From: Myrica gale
Lineage: Eukaryota > Streptophyta > Magnoliopsida > Fagales > Myricaceae
Direction of reading: 5' to 3'
Assembly: GCA_963930655.1 (NCBI GenBank)
Contig: OZ005610.1
Span: 15,195,001 to 15,259,000 of the forward strand
Length of the DNA stretch: 64,000 bases
Shown here piece by piece: positions 1 to 12,346 of this stretch (within the stretch, counting starts at the first letter, position 1; the number at the start of each line of letters is the position of its first letter). The position numbers and the translations under genes were made by a program. The notes under the pieces are model-generated. The model was given only the letters and a program-made list of their open reading frames with translations, was not told where the DNA came from and searched no databases.

Positions 1-309
1 CCTCTCCAGTCGGTCAGTACAGTAGAGTTCAGAAACTACGTTAATCTAGGACCACAGAGTGCTCCTGAGACTTGGAGGCACGGGCTTATTTCCCACTGGG
101 AGACGGCAGAAAGTGACAAAGTGATCTGATGTCTCGTTGTCCAGTCAAGAGCGGTAATGCTACCACCGTGGTCCTTCAATAACCACAAGAATGATTTCTA
201 TTTCGTTACGTTTTTCTGCCATTATCAGACACCACTAGATTCCAGAAAAAAACCACTCCCTGGGCGCTTGGTTCCTGGTTGGTGTTGATAACCAAACGTA
301 CATAGTTAC

Positions 310-479
310 CTCAAACCAGGGGAGGACTTCCTACCAGAGTAACCATATTTCCAATTGGTCATGGAGGTAAGATGCTGGGCATTCAAGTTCAATATTCCGT
401 CTTCGCTAGATAATACAAGAATCTGTGGGATGGGTTTGAGTGGAGAGATAAGAGGAGGTTGTGGCTCGGCAGTAATGTG
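310..479 (-). other. Possible internal exon of an unidentified gene
   Basis: On the minus strand this 170-nt stretch has no stop. It is preceded by an acceptor-like TTTCTAG and followed by a donor-like GAG/GTAACT. It would encode about 57 residues (HITAEPQPPLISPLKPIPQ at the start, GRKSSPGL near the end). Further left, about 30-170 on the same strand, a frame reads GGSITALDWTTRHQ, loosely like a WD40 blade, but no clean exon chain links the two. The gene would continue past the left edge. It could equally be untranslated or random open sequence; I do not recognise the protein. Confidence 0.22.
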
Positions 480-1279
480 CTAGAAAGCTGTTCACAATTA
501 TGTCGTATTGCACTACCCAATTAATGCAAACATCGTTTCCTTTACCGATTCTGCAACCTGCCGTTTTAACGCCTTTTTCCGGACTTGCCTTTCAGTGTGT
601 TGTGTACATCTCAAAGATGGTTCTTTTGCTCTTAAACGAATATCTTCCTTCGTTTAAAGAACGTCTTATTTACCTTAAAAAACGATCATCTTTCAACGAC
701 CTTCCGTTTGCACAACAAAAAGTTCAAGAACCTCCCACCACTAAATATGATACATTGGAAAAAATATAATTAGCATACACCTCTGCTTTGAAAAAATTAA
801 TTTCAGGGCTCGTGCTTCTACAGTGAGAATCCCTTGACCGTACCAGTAATTACAGTCGCCAAAAGAAAGAAAATAATTTAAAATCAAAGGCAGACAAAAA
901 AAACATGAGAAGCTTAAAAATCTCGGCCAGGTTATATAAAATGGTCAGAAAAGGCGAACTGTTCTATCAAATATTAAAAACACTAATTTTTTATGTACAA
1001 AAGATTCATCACTCCCAAAGATCTCTAATTTCTCCACCTTCCTAAAAGCATGGCGGCTTAACCCTAACTAAATTATGATGATACACGAACTAAACTTCAT
1101 GGTGAGGAACATGAGTTTTGGTCACGAGTTAGAATTTCAACTTCAGCCTCCCACAAAACATCCTTCAGTGTTGAAGAAAGGATGCTGCGACCAAAACTAA
1201 CTTCATCATATCTTCTGCATTCCACCATAATCCAATTTCATGTATTCTGATTCTTCTTGATCTCTCATCGCCTCTAGGT
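480..1279. other. Intergenic sequence and SWC4 3' UTR
   Basis: No recognisable gene. The part nearest 1280 must include the 3' untranslated region of the minus-strand SWC4 gene. An open frame at 500-769 on the plus strand has no family resemblance and I do not call it a gene. Confidence 0.4.
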
Positions 1280-4200
1280 TTATAGATCTGATGCCTTTAG
1301 TTTTCTAGGCCTTTTAGACTGAGCTGGCGAGGATGGAGCTTCTGAGGGCCTTCCAGGTGCCTTGAAGGCCATTTAGAAACGAAGTTTATATTATATTACA
1401 TTCAGCAAAAAAGTGCAGGGGAGTAAAATAAATAATCAAAGGAAAGGAAGGTAGATAATCATGTACCTTGCGTTTCTGGTCCCTTTTGCCAATCCTGTCC
1501 CCTGAAATCCAATTTGAATACATGATTCATTAACGCTTTCTTATCTCAATACAGAAAACAAAAAATCATGCAGTCAACTGTTTATATGTAACCCGAAGGC
1601 ATATGAAAATGTCAAATATACCTCCATAACTCAAGTCTGGAATAAATGTCCGATCCTGATTCCCAGCACGGTGTAAACGCTGTTAGTATTTTACAGTCAC
1701 ATAACTTCAGATTTGGAATAAGATTAAAACAAGGAAGAAAAAATCAATTAACACCTTAGGTGTGCCAGGTGTATCAGCATATGAACCATCACGGAAAGAT
1801 GAGCCTTCTGCCTCCTTATATTGCAGCTGAATATCAAAACTTCCAGTTATTACATCAAGGGTATTCAATAATTTACGAAAGGTAAACAATTTGGTATTGT
1901 CATACAAAAATGTGAGTGAACTATACCAGGTTGATGGAGTAAAATACAACATACTATTTATACCCTTCCAAAGTAGCTCTGTATTCCTATCATTAGTCAC
2001 TTTCCTGTATTCCTAGACTTCAATGCAGAGGCGGAACTACATAGGGACGGTGGGGGAAAGCCGCTGCCCATCGCCCTGAAAAATACTTCCATTTTTTTTG
2101 TCTTAAGCCCAGCCCGCCCCCAAACCCCAGGCGCTCAGGCCCCCAACGACCCAGGCCTAGGCGCCCAGGCCGACTTTTTTTTTTGAAAAACAAGGTTTCA
2201 ACCTGGTTTAATTCGCACCCCTCCCCCTCTCAATTTCCCCCTTCTCTCCCCGACGCCCACTCTCTCTCTCTGCTCCCTACCTCCCGACGCCATGCCAGCT
2301 GGCAGCCTGCAATCTCTGCCTCCCGCTGGCCAACGCTAGCCTCCTCTCTCACTCTGCCTCTCAGGCTCTCCTCCTCCAAAGCTGCTCACTGCTCACTGCT
2401 CCCTAACTCACTCTCTCTCTCTCTCTCTACCTCTCAAGCTCTCCTCCAGGCTCCAACGCTGCTCACAGCAGCTCACTGCTCAGTGCTCCATCTCTCTCTC
2501 TATGCCTCTCCTCCTCCAACTTTGCCTCTTTCTCTCTCCAGGTACAACGAATACTCTCTCTCAAATTGATTATTTTTCTATTAAACAGATTATAAATTTG
2601 ATTATGTTTCTATTAAACAGATAATGAATTTGATTAGGATTATTGTGAATTTGTGAATCTTTGATTAGGGTTTGATTAGGATTATTAAATGTTTGTGAAT
2701 TTGTGATGAATTTATTTTAATTATTGATGAATAAAATGATGAATTTGATATTGTGATGAATAATGTGATGAATTATTGATGAATTTATTGATGATATTGT
2801 GATGAATAATTATTAATAAATAATGTGACGAATTATTGATGAATTTGTGAATCTTTGATTAGGATTTGACTGCGCATTATATTGAAATTATGATTAGGAC
2901 TAGGTTGTAAAACTGTGATTAGATTGATGAATGGATGAATGATAGTTTGGTGGTATACATCGAGAAAGAAACTTTCGAAACTATTGAGAAGGAAGCTATT
3001 TTACAATGTTTTCAGAATATGATGTCCCGTAGGACTCAATTGCCACCTCTTAGTATCAGCAAATAGTACTGTACAAATATTTCAATATTTTTAGTGTTTT
3101 TAGTCCTTAATTTTTGATATCTTAACTCTGATATTTTTTGCATTACACAATAATTTTTTTTTTGTCATTTTCCCTTAGGAATTCGACCCCCTTCGATTGG
3201 ATTCCTGGTTCTGCCACTGCTTCAATGCATAATGAGAAATTATATAAGCAAACATTTACTGCTTCTCCACTCTCTCACTTTCTCTCGTTTCTCTTTTATA
3301 TTGGGTTGACTAGGTAGGTTCCAAAGGCTAATCAGTTGAATGGGGTTAACACCAGATATATGGAACGATAGAACAACAGCAGACAGAGTAGATCTATCCA
3401 GGAATGTTACTGAGAACTCTCAATTGAACAATCAATCCAGTAACAATATGACCAACGAAAATCATGAAAATATCCAGGCTTAGTACCAACTGCCCCTGAA
3501 GGACAATCAGTTGAGAGGCACAGCCTCCAAGCAAAGACGAAAAATTGAACCGACGTGCCCCAATAGTTAATGTTTGTCTCAATGACATGAGCAAACCATT
3601 ATATCAATTAACAACAATAAAAAGAGAGAAAGAAATGCAGCAAGGTGCAGAAACTGCTAAAATTTGTCGCAATACCAGATAAAATAAGAGGGCACAAGAA
3701 CATGATAGGGGACAATTACAATGCAGAGGACGCTTGTCCTGAGCACTAACAATTTCGAATGAAAGAACACTATATTTCAAGTCATTTGATTCTACTGAAA
3801 ATAATTTACTAGGTATATTACCTGCTTCTGAAGATTTAATAAAGTCAATATTTCTCTTCTTAATTCAAGATGCTCAGCACAAACTGCTTTGGTTGGAACT
3901 CTCGGTTTTAGATTGACCTGGAAAAAAAGCGATAAACTTTTATACTCATTTTCGTAATTGAAAAAGAAAACTGAAATATACAGGAGGTATTGTTTGTAGA
4001 GAAAACCAAAAGATTTGCAACTGAAAAAGGATCTATGGAAATATTCATGTTGATTAAGGATACAGTCTAATAAGCTTTTTTATCACTAGAAAGGGGCTAT
4101 ATAAAACTACTAGAAAAAAATGAAGTATTTAGTTATCAAGATCAATGTTACTATAGTGTTTCTCTTTCTCAAAATGTTCTTTAAGAGGTAGTACCCATTG

Positions 4201-7200
4201 AATCAACCTATTATATTTAGAAAACCAAATGATACTGATCCTAGAAATACCAATGTAGCATATAGGGGAAAAGTTGAACTAATAGCAGATAGAATCTTAA
4301 TCCCTTCATCCTCCTGGCTAATATGCGTATACCAATATATAATATGACAAGGCAATGAGTATATATAGCACCAATAATCAGAGAGCAGAAATAAACCCCA
4401 AGTTCTTGCAAGGTTTGCTCCACCCGCTTTATAGTCCGAAGTCCAGCAGATGAGCTCGCAGCTTGCACCATTTGGTCAAGTGCATACGTTCTGAGATATA
4501 CCCGAAGCTGAAAATTTTATCATCCAGGTAAGTACGCATTTTTGGCAACAGACTCAAGGTGAACAAAAACTTCTGCAAACAACATTTTTTAAGGTTTGGC
4601 ATCATCCAGCTAGGATCTTAAATTCAATAGGACTTAAAAGAGCAGAGAGACGAAGTACATTGTCATACTTCACACAAAAAAGTTGAACTATAATTTCAGC
4701 ATCGGCAAAAACTAAGAGCTAATCTTCATTGAAACAATTATGCACACCCATGTGAACATATGTGCGTGCACACAAGAAAAAAAAAGAGAGCCCATAGTCG
4801 ATAAACAAACAATTAATTGTACCATGCGAAGAGAAGCCAAAATAGAGGCATTGTCTGCTGTTACTGTTGAAGGCACAATTGTTGCGGAGGGAAGCTGAAC
4901 ATTGGGTGAAGGTGATACAGTATCACCAGGAGTAATAGCCCTCTCAGCACTTTCTGGACCAGCATTCGATGGGACAGGCAATTCAGGCTCTTCTCCCTGA
5001 AAAAGTGGAAAACCAAATAAGTGAATTAACCAGTACAACACAGGTATATGCACAAAAAAGGAGGTGCACACAGGCCTTACCTATATTACCTTATAAACTA
5101 AATTCCCTAGACATTTTTTTATAAGTAAATTCCCGGGACATAATAGCTATAACTCTCTAATCAAATACCCATTAGCAAGTATTTGCAACACTCCTATTAG
5201 AACACATAAAGATGACTAAGCAATTGGAACTTTTAAATGTACTACAGGTAAAATATCTCCTCTTTCAGTCACAAGTGTGATCTCACCAGTAACTTAAAAG
5301 CGACACCTTACCCTTGCAACCATTCGTGATTCAGTTATTCTTTTTGCTTCAGCAAGAACCTGAGGAAAGGGGCAGTGGATAACCAACAAACAGGTTATTA
5401 AACAATTCAATGACTCAAATGTGCAGATACGGAATTTAAAAATGGAGATATAGGATTACACCTCGGCATCTTTTCGCTCTTGATGCTTTGTTTGAGAGAG
5501 GACCATGGATAATGCTCGCTTGCGATCTGTCTCTTGTGAGACATTGTATGGTTCCTATACCATGGAGACATCAGATACTATAACAGACCTCATATTTAAG
5601 TAACAATATAAAGGAAACCAAAGAAAATAATAAAGCTATCACACCTTAACAAGAGGGTGGCCAGAAACATCTCCAGGAGACGGAGCTCTAGCAATCAATA
5701 TAGCTTGAGCCACTACACAGAAAATGCCATGATCATTAATCAAAACAGACAAGAAAAGACAAAAAGATCACACTTCGTATGGATACAAGATTCAAGCATG
5801 ATTTTGAAACAGAAAGTCAACAGCATCAAAGTAAAACAAACACAGCAATTAATACCGCTGTAATAACGATCCTTCAGTTCCTCCACAGTCCGAGATTGGA
5901 ACCTGTCAGCTATCACAACAAAGCGGAGATCAAACTGTTGGCACAAGTCAAACAACTGATCTGTCTCCTCCTTGGTCCACATCTGATTAAGAGAAAATAT
6001 GACTCAGAGAATTTAAGCACTTGATAATGACGTAATGCCACAAGAAATTACCAGCTCAATACAATGTCATATTCTGTTCAGCATACACTGATACATAGCC
6101 ACAAGCCAACAATAAGCACAACTGCAATCGTATGGGATGAGAATTTCAACAAGACCATACAAAATTGTGAATAACCAGAAACATGAAATCCAAATACAAG
6201 CTGCAAATAAAAAAGATAATATCGTCATGATTAAAATGGATCCTTTTTTTTTTATTTGTATATCCGTTCCCTTAGAGTCTCTTTTATTTTAGAAAGATTA
6301 TCCTTGTCTTTGTTTATGCCTTGGGTTGGAACAAATTACTATAATTCGTCCTTGTCTACGGATCAGTCGACATTTTCACAAATTTTATGAACAGAGGCCC
6401 TTATTTTTATATTTATCATTACTTAACTTAATTTCTATTTTTTTTATAAGTAAGACAGTCTTATTAAAGAAAAAGAAAGTAAGACCATTTTTTATTGAAA
6501 GAAAATAAGTTCTTTGAAATTTTTAACTTCCAAATTGAAAGGAATATTGAAGTTGAAAAAAACTTATTTTCATTTTTACTCCATATTCCAATAGCATACG
6601 TATAAAATTACACCGAATCTTTCCTGGACCATAACATAACCCAGACAACTGCAATTGTATGGGATGAGAATTTCAACAAGACTTTAACCAGAATCATGAA
6701 ATCCAAATACAAGATGCAAACCAAAAACATAATATCGTCATGATTTTCCTCTATTTTACATCTGATCACAAAAAGATTGTTTCTGATAGATGCAAGTGAA
6801 ACACACTGGAATTTCAATAGACAATGGATGCAATGCAACACATCTATAAATTTATACAGCAACAGTTTAACATGCACAGTGAAGGTGTAAAATATTCCCT
6901 ATTGTTTATATTCTGTTTTTGTGCCTAATCGGATGAAATCTTGCAATTAAGATGAGAACAACTTAAACAAATGTAATCTTAAATTGATACCTACAAGATC
7001 AGTCAAGTACTTCTCATACTCCTCATCTGTGTATTTGAAAACATCAACAGACTGCAAAACATCACATAAGCCAACAAATTCAGTCATATGGAAGAGAATG
7101 GGCCTAGTGAGACATGCTTGGAAGTAAAACAAATGGACCCAAAAACTGAGAAGATTAAGGAGTAGAGTAAATTCTCCCTAGAATAGCTTGAACAAGATCA

Positions 7201-8269
7201 GTGCATACAAGAGTATACCTTGTTATACTTGGCAAAGGAATAGTCACCTGTTGGCGGAACACCATTCACCACTCTAACCTGCAATGTAAAAGAGACTTGA
7301 AAACAAATTTAAATACTCCCCAAAGAACAATGTCGTAATGTCCAATAGAGAATCCTGCCATACAAAACCTACCCAGTGATAAAGCTGCAAACTATCTTTT
7401 CGTGCAGAATTTGTAAAAGGAAGCCACTGCCAAGTGATCTGAAGGAAGAATCTCAAAGTTAGAAACCACATCCTATAACACTAACCGCACAACCTAGAAA
7501 CACGCATATAAGAACAAAGTATAAAATCTTGAATGTCAACAGATGATGAACTCAAGAGTAAAGTAGTAACACCAAAACATTTAGTGGAAAAGATTACAAA
7601 GCCATAACAAACTATAGAACCTGTAGGCAACTTTTCAACTCCCGTCTTTCAAAATTCAATAGATTATACAGCAGCAACCTTCTAGTTATGCACCTAAACT
7701 AAATGACTGATACACACATAAAAAAGCTTGATCAATCCTGAGTGATATCTAGCGAATCTCTTCTCTTGGTTGAAGTTCATCAGTAACAAAAATATGAAAA
7801 AAATATCTAAAACCCAGTACATACAAGAATTTACAACTTCAACAATGTAGTACTAAGCATCAAAAACCCAACTCTTATCAAGCAAAAAATCAATTACCAA
7901 AGAGCTGAAACTACTATAAAAATACATGGTCAAGTGACAAAATGCAAACAAATTAAAGACCTTCTCGGCCGAAGGAGGTCGTTTTTTCAGTTGAGACGCA
8001 TCGAGCGCCGGCATCAGAGGCGCCAAACCACCCGTAAGTGCATACACCTACAATTCCAACTCACCGTCAGCGGATCCACCAAATATAAGCGAAAATAACC
8101 ACAATTCACAGATAAGCACAAATAGACATAATCTTTAGAATATGTCTGTATAACTACCTACCTCGCGTGAAATGCCATCAGGTTTTCGCTGAGAGTCCTT
8201 CTGGGGTCTAGATTTTTTCTCTAGGGGGAGTGAATTCTTGGGCAAGCCCAGGATGTCCTTGGCATCCAT
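1280..8269 (-). CDS. SWR1-complex protein 4 / DMAP1 homologue, 16 exons
   Basis: The gene encodes a 438-residue protein close in length and sequence to plant SWC4 (DMAP1 family). That nuclear subunit is shared by the SWR1 complex, which deposits H2A.Z, and the NuA4 acetyltransferase. Exons on the minus strand: 8162-8269, 7961-8047, 7373-7438, 7219-7278, 6995-7051, 5856-5982, 5645-5712, 5462-5554, 5312-5359, 4823-4996, 4397-4507, 3822-3917, 1755-1826, 1622-1655, 1467-1501 and 1280-1360. All introns are GT-AG; the exon lengths sum to 1317 nt with no stop before the TAA at 1280-1282. The start at 8269 gives [20 protein letters not shown], the family N-terminus. A SANT/Myb-like domain begins near residue 127 ([17 protein letters not shown]), followed by the DMAP1 region (about 180-365) and a basic tail ending [11 protein letters not shown]. 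Intron 12 (about 2 kb) is enlarged by a hAT insertion. The gene looks functional. Confidence 0.95.
2026..3219 (+). mobile_element. hAT DNA transposon remnant in SWC4 intron 12
   Basis: An 8-bp direct repeat, CTTCAATG, lies at 2018-2025 and 3220-3227. Imperfect terminal inverted repeats lie just inside it: CAGAGGCGGAACTAC at the left, and CAGTGGCAGAACCAG as the reverse complement of the right end. An 8-bp duplication and CAGnGGCnG-type ends are hallmarks of the hAT superfamily. The body holds a CT-rich block (about 2215-2545), an AT-rich block of repeated TGATGAAT-like words (about 2600-2900), and a coding remnant near 2926-3066. It lacks most of a transposase and is non-autonomous. It lies opposite to the host gene's direction of transcription. 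Confidence 0.85.
2926..3066 (+). pseudogene. C-terminal tail of a hAT transposase
   Basis: A plus-strand frame reads roughly [17 protein letters not shown], continues through [17 protein letters not shown], and stops with TAG at 3064-3066. This matches the C-terminal dimerisation end of plant hAT transposases of the TTF-type zinc-finger (ZMYM1-like) group, where a WMND..V.YIE motif precedes a QNM..RR motif. An upstream in-frame stop and the absence of the zinc finger and RNase-H-fold parts show that only the last 45 or so codons remain. It lies at the correct 3' end of the element, so the element is an internal deletion derivative. Confidence 0.75.
6118..6745. repeat. Duplicated segment within SWC4 intron 5
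   Basis: About 115 bp at 6118-6234 recur at 6645-6745 in the same orientation. They share GGGATGAGAATTTCAACAAG, ATGAAATCCAAATACAAG and ATAATATCGTCATGATT with small differences. The roughly 400 bp between are AT-rich with no recognised element. The duplication sits wholly inside the intron at 5983-6994. Confidence 0.75.
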
Positions 8270-10060
8270 TCGCGAAGCAAATCCCCGAAAACTTTAGGGT
8301 TTTGTTTCTACTTTCTGGGAAACTTTGACTTCTCCAAAAATTCAAATTCACAGCTACATTAGGAGAAAAAATGAGGGGGTTTTCTATTCTCTTGACTCTG
8401 GTTTCTTCATTTCGAAATACTATCTGGTTTTTTCTTCGTTCGAATCAATTAGGGCTCGTCTTTCGAGCGCGAAAGCTTGGAGCAGAAGGATGAACTGGGT
8501 AGGGACTTGCTTGGTTTACCTGCGGGTGACTAACAGCGATGTTTGTTCGACAGATAACCGGATCTGAATCGGGACCGGATTAGTCGAATCACCATTCATT
8601 CACCAATGAAAATAAATCGTGGATTTGTGTAACATCTTCTGGGCTGGGCCACTATTGGTGTCCAGTCCACAGGGCATCTTCGGGGCAGCCCATCAAGAAG
8701 CCTTCGGTACTGTTTTTTAGATCTTCTCGAGTAGTCGCAGAGTCCTCCCCCCATTCTCTGTGTTCCTCTCAGAAAATAGCAATAAAAAGCAAGAGGCCAG
8801 GCTGAAGTTCTTAGCAACATTCTTTGCTCATTGTTTGTTAACAAGTGCTCCACTGAACTCTAATTGTTTGACACTTTGTTCTTCCATTCCAACTGATTTT
8901 CCTTTCATAGTTTCAGGTTCTTTGGTTTATGTCGAAATCCGATGAGCACACTTGAGATTAGCAACAATATGGCCACGGCTAAAATAATCATGGGCATCTA
9001 CCTAGCATAGGAAGGAAAAAAAAACTTCCGGGATGAAAAGTTGACAGCTACCAAGAGTTTTTCAAATTTCAATTAGGTGATATCCCACCTGGTTTAATAG
9101 TATGGAATGGGCCTTTCATCATGGGTTTGGGAAGATATATCGTACATGGGATCATATTCAGGGCCTTTTCTTGACCAACTAGGTAATATTTGGCTAAACA
9201 AAAATTTTAAGAATTTTGAGACTGTGTTTGGATGGGCAAAAAATATTCTGGTGGCTAAATTGCAAATATTCTAATTTTTTTAATAACTGTACAATTCTAA
9301 TTGTTAAATTTGAGACCTCACCATACTTTCTGTCTAATTTCATCTGCAAGCACCGTTTTATACCATTGATGAATTTCAAATCTACTGCCACTGTTTTATG
9401 CAATTGTAATTCTGTTTTTAGTTTCTTTTTTTCATGTTGCAAAGATGGATGACAAGTGGAAAATCGTATAGTTAGTAGCATTAGGTGGCGTGGATTATGT
9501 TTGTATTCTTAAATGCTAGTTTGTCCTAAGACATTTCAGTTTAGTCAATTATTAGACATAAAAGTGAAGTGAGATCTCGAATTTAATGATTAGTGTTGAC
9601 AGGCCTTAAAAATAAAAAAATTAGGGCACATGTATTGAAATATCCATTCCAATTTTTTTTATAATAAACTAGAGTTCAAAAAAAAGTAAAACATATGAAA
9701 TTTTGTTAATTTTAGAATCTAAATTTTGGATGAATGTTTACCTTTATTGTTAATTTATGATGAATAAAAAAAAAAATTTTAAAATTTAGTTCAAAAAATA
9801 TATTTAGCTCATTAGCGCTCCAAAAAAATATGTCTAAACAATTCCGGTTCCATTTTTGTAAAATACTGAAAAAGAACCCACCCTTAATTCTCTCATATTT
9901 GTAAACGGAAAGAGCTTCCCGTACGTGACCGCTGAAATCATAATATCAGATTTTCATTGTATTATTTTGCATATATGCAGCAGGCTTGAGAGGTCACTGT
10001 ACACCTCTTCCTCGCACGAACATAAGCTGATTCTTTTGCTCAAGTGGTATCTCTTCCCTG
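8270..10060. other. SWC4 upstream region and intergenic sequence
   Basis: The promoter of the minus-strand SWC4 gene should lie just right of 8269; I see no clear TATA box, as is usual for housekeeping genes. The remainder is AT-rich and without a recognisable coding region, RNA gene or bounded transposon. Confidence 0.4.
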
Positions 10061-10106
10061 GCTCAATGTCTAAATTGAAGGACCGGACCTTTTTTTTTTA
10101 AAAAAA

Positions 10107-10632
10107 GGAAGGATTTTGCAAATGGCTAGAGCTGAACTCCAGACCTTGAGGATTAACTGGGAAAGTTGAAAGACCACTGCACCATGCACGTCTTTGTTGA
10201 TATATATGCATTTAATTTTATTTAAATCATCAATAATTTTATTATAAGAAAGAAAAAGAGGATTTTGCAAAACTAACAGAGTTGAACTCTAGATCAGAGG
10301 GTGAAAAGGGGATGACCACTAGGCCATGCACGTGTTTATTGAATTTTATGCGGTTGATTTTATTTAAATGATCACCAATTTTATTATAAATGATCACCAA
10401 TTTTATTAAAAAAATAAGGATTTTGCAACTGGCAGGAGTTGAACATGAGACCTGAGGATTGTAAGGGGATGGCCACTGGGCTAAGTACATGCATGTTAAC
10501 TGATTGATTTTATTTAAATAATCAACAGTTTCATTTTGTAAAAATGAGGGAACCCGAGGATTTGAACCTGCGCGCTTAAGAAAATAAATTTGTAAACTTA
10601 ACCACTAAGGCGTTTCATGATTGGCATAACAC
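10107..10632 (-). repeat. Tandem array of four tRNA-derived SINE-like units
   Basis: Four head-to-tail units start near 10110, 10258, 10418 and 10553, a spacing of roughly 135-160 bp. Read on the minus strand, each has an A-box-like stretch (for example CCTAGTGGTCA or TTAGTGGTTAAG), then about 40 nt later a B-box-like GTTCAACTC or GGTTCAAATCC, then GCAAAATCC in the first three. AT-rich linkers of the type ATAAAATTGGTGATCATTTA separate them. Internal pol III promoter boxes in that spacing point to a tRNA-derived SINE head. None can form an intact tRNA as read. Confidence 0.6.
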
Positions 10633-11689
10633 TTACGATAAAAGATTTAACTTTGTATTATAAATATTGTTAAAAAATATTTAAAATCCAGTCCGGTCCA
10701 GACTGTTTTTCAAAAGGCTTGGACCGAACCTGATATAATTGATTTTACAAATCCGGTCCTATCCGATTCAATTTTGTGGTCCGGTTCGGTTTGCGGTCCG
10801 GTTATGTGCAGCCCTACCTGGCTCATTGCCTAAGAAAAATGTCACATGACAGATAATAATGGAAAAGGACAATTTTTAGACCTAAGCTGTAATTCCAAAT
10901 TTCTACGGTTGTCCTAATTCGATTAGACTTGTCCTTTAGGCTCATACATTTAGTTTGGAAGAACACCTTATAAGGAATTAAGAACATCTCTTTAAACTGA
11001 TTTTAGATAGCTCTTTAGAAGAAATTCAAAGTTTAAACTGATAGCGTACGTAATTTGTCATGTTCCTGCTATATTAGTTTTACTTTGAATGTTTTTTCCA
11101 GCAATGTACAGAGGGATTGAAAGTTTATGATTGAATTAGTCAGCTTACAAGGTAGAAGGATGATGCGCTAAAGTGAGCACAACATTAATTGAGGAACTCG
11201 GAAATTAATCTCCCCCATGGTGGCCCTCCCTCCATGTACCGTACGTTACACGTACTACCGCGCGCGACGGGTTAAGTAGGCGAAGTTTTTAGTGTCGGTG
11301 AAGCACGTTAAAGGCCATCCTTTCCGAAAGGTGAGTTCCATCTTGCAGGTGAGATAGGGGCCGGAAAACTATCCCGATGAACATGGGGAGGGGGGAGAAT
11401 TCATTGAAGAGGGTCATGTTGTAAGATGTTTGCTTTCTAGAGAAATGACAGGAAATGTCAGTACCCTTCTGTAGACTTCCATTCATCTTACCGGAAACCG
11501 CGAACATGTTTTTGAACCCTAGTCAATTCTCTAAACCTTATCCCATGCACGCATGCTCAATTAAGATCATCAGTCTTTTCTTGATGTACTTGTCGCATCA
11601 AAACTTTGGTCCCTCCAATTTTAACTGGGCGGATTACACGTGGATTAATTCACTGCTCACGTTTTTAGTTTTGATGACTGTAAGTCCGT

Positions 11690-12346
11690 AACTACAAGCT
11701 TATTTCTTTTACATCCCCTCCTTGGCAAATCCCAGTCAAGTGACTCACGCGTCTCACACGCCGCGCGTGGATCTCACGCGCCCGCCTTGGGGCGCCACCT
11801 ACGGTCTGTTTCAGGCTGTTTGGGCGGCCACGCGCCTTCTGGTGGGTCCTTGCTTCCCCTCTCGTGCTCGACGACGTCGATTTTGCTACCTGCTGGCGGC
11901 GCGTGATGGCCATGCGCCGATGCCTCTTTCTGTGTTTTGGCCCTTTTGCTCGTTCGTGGTGGAGATGATTCTGTCTGTGCTGCTATTTGTTGTGTTATTT
12001 TTTTTTGTGCTGTTTTGTTGTTGTGGTGAAGCCAATCTGTTATGTGTTGTTGTTTTGTTTGTTGTTATGATTGACTGTTTTTGTGTATTCCGGCTCCTGC
12101 GTGAGTTTTTTCCGATTCCCTATGGATCCTTTCTGCCCTTGTCTGGGCTTCCTGTACCGGGATGTGGTGCTTTAATTAATGGCTTGTAAAGGTCCTAGTA
12201 GCTGCGTCTACCGAGTCCGGCCGCCGCTCCCACTGCTTTGCATGGAGCATATAGCGGCTTTCTCTGATCCGATTTAGGATCCCGCCGGTGTTTATCGCCT
12301 GGTCTTTGTATTGGTTCCTCTTTGGAACTTGACCTAAAAAAAAGAC
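11690..12346 (+). repeat. GC-rich retroposon-like segment with A-rich end
   Basis: A sharp rise in GC content begins near 11715 and ends at 12345 with TTCCTCTTTGGAACTTGACC followed by a run of A. A GC-rich body ending in an A tail suggests the 3' part of a LINE or another poly-A retroposon. I could not find a flanking target duplication. An open frame of 155 codons (11722-12189) has no family resemblance and a phenylalanine/valine-rich hydrophobic centre typical of chance frames in T-rich DNA. Confidence 0.35.

Noticed and set aside
2183-2569. 128-codon serine/leucine-rich open frame
   Set aside because: Produced by the CT-rich low-complexity block inside the hAT element.
10680-10810. Repeated CCGGTCC/GGTCCGG wording as a regulatory array
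   Set aside because: Common transposon-like wording in plant intergenic DNA; no ends or function can be assigned.
11722-12189. 155-codon open frame with a hydrophobic centre
   Set aside because: No family resemblance; lies in a GC- and T-rich retroposon-like block where long chance frames are expected.
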